A DNA stretch of 64,000 nt from Chondrosia reniformis (lineage: Eukaryota; Porifera; Demospongiae; Chondrillida; Chondrillidae), in the NCBI GenBank assembly GCA_947172415.1, contig OX359199.1, positions 4,118,001-4,182,000 on the forward strand, read 5' to 3'. A program made the position numbers and the translations under genes. Position 1 is the first letter of the stretch. Each line of letters starts with the position of its first letter. Under the pieces are notes generated by a model that was given only the letters and a program-made list of their open reading frames with translations, made no database searches and was not told the origin of the DNA. Shown here in pieces: positions 63,605-64,000 of this stretch.

Positions 63605-64000
63605 CAGATAACAGGAGCAGCACTTGAAAGGAGGGTAACGAATGATTAAACAAGGTAAAGTAGAAACAGTACTAAAGTACACTAAAAATGATGACATTGG
63701 AAAAGTTCAAATCTATTGCAAGACTTCAAATACTTAAATCAAAAGTATTTCTCATTAGGTCATCCTCCAGTATCACAATACACTGTTAAAAATATTAAAA
63801 TAACCTTGTTAGGTAACACTATTGGTTACACTGTTAGTTAGAAACATACATACCCATGGAGCCATTTACTTAGGGTACTGCATCTAATCACCTGTTTCAT
63901 CATCTACAACTTCCAAAGTGGCAGTTGTAACAAGGCAAGGTTTATATGAAGTTAAGAACACCAATAAAAGTTTTTGGAATATCAAAATATCAAACACCTG
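63605..64000. other. Right edge, possible further exon
   Basis: On the minus strand a short open stretch near 63945-63895 reads CLVTTATLEVVDDET before a possible donor. It could be a 5' exon of the chaperonin-like gene, but its phase does not fit the next exon, so it is not included in the model. Confidence 0.25.

Overview
The window is nuclear DNA from an animal, most likely a sponge (demosponge). It has AT-rich introns with GT/AG junctions, close-packed multi-exon genes, metazoan-type proteins (WIP, a NOSTRIN-like F-BAR/SH3 protein, a GalNAc-transferase, an SR-cyclophilin, a chaperonin-like protein), THAP domains and many tandem repeats. The taxon is inferred from gene style and transposon families; no species marker is visible.

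Most host genes lie on the minus strand. From left to right: the 5' end of a FERM-domain gene (1635-2059); an SR-cyclophilin of PPIG/NKTR type (2678-6598); a repeat-rich stretch with LINE remnants (6766-14600); a 1.4-kb 21-bp minisatellite (15108-16495); a minus-strand THAP gene (16745-17290) divergent from an unrecognised plus-strand 8-exon gene (17644-20641); a second THAP exon (21165-21320); a TIR transposon and a small MITE (21570-22786); a 15-exon NOSTRIN-like gene (23066-34392); a WASP-interacting protein (WIP) gene (34694-44669) whose second intron carries transposon remnants and a nested plus-strand gene model; a polypeptide GalNAc-transferase (46777-53172); a MAP3K-like kinase with an N-terminal TAZ-type zinc finger (54064-59033); and the 3' part of a BBS/MKKS-like chaperonin gene (59166-62774).

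Exon boundaries were placed by eye, using reading phase and GT/AG sites. For the cyclophilin, NOSTRIN-like, WIP, GALNT, kinase and 615-aa models, all chosen exons join in frame and the total length is a multiple of three. WIP and the NOSTRIN-like gene are head-to-tail neighbours 301 bp apart, and both families act with N-WASP on actin and membranes. The kinase and chaperonin genes are only 132 bp apart.

The most unusual item is the TAZ zinc finger fused to a STE/MAP3K-like kinase. Also notable are a 5'-truncated LINE with a 13-bp target-site duplication upstream of the cyclophilin gene, a duplicated intron-exon segment flanking an old retroelement piece inside the WIP intron, and several TIR elements.
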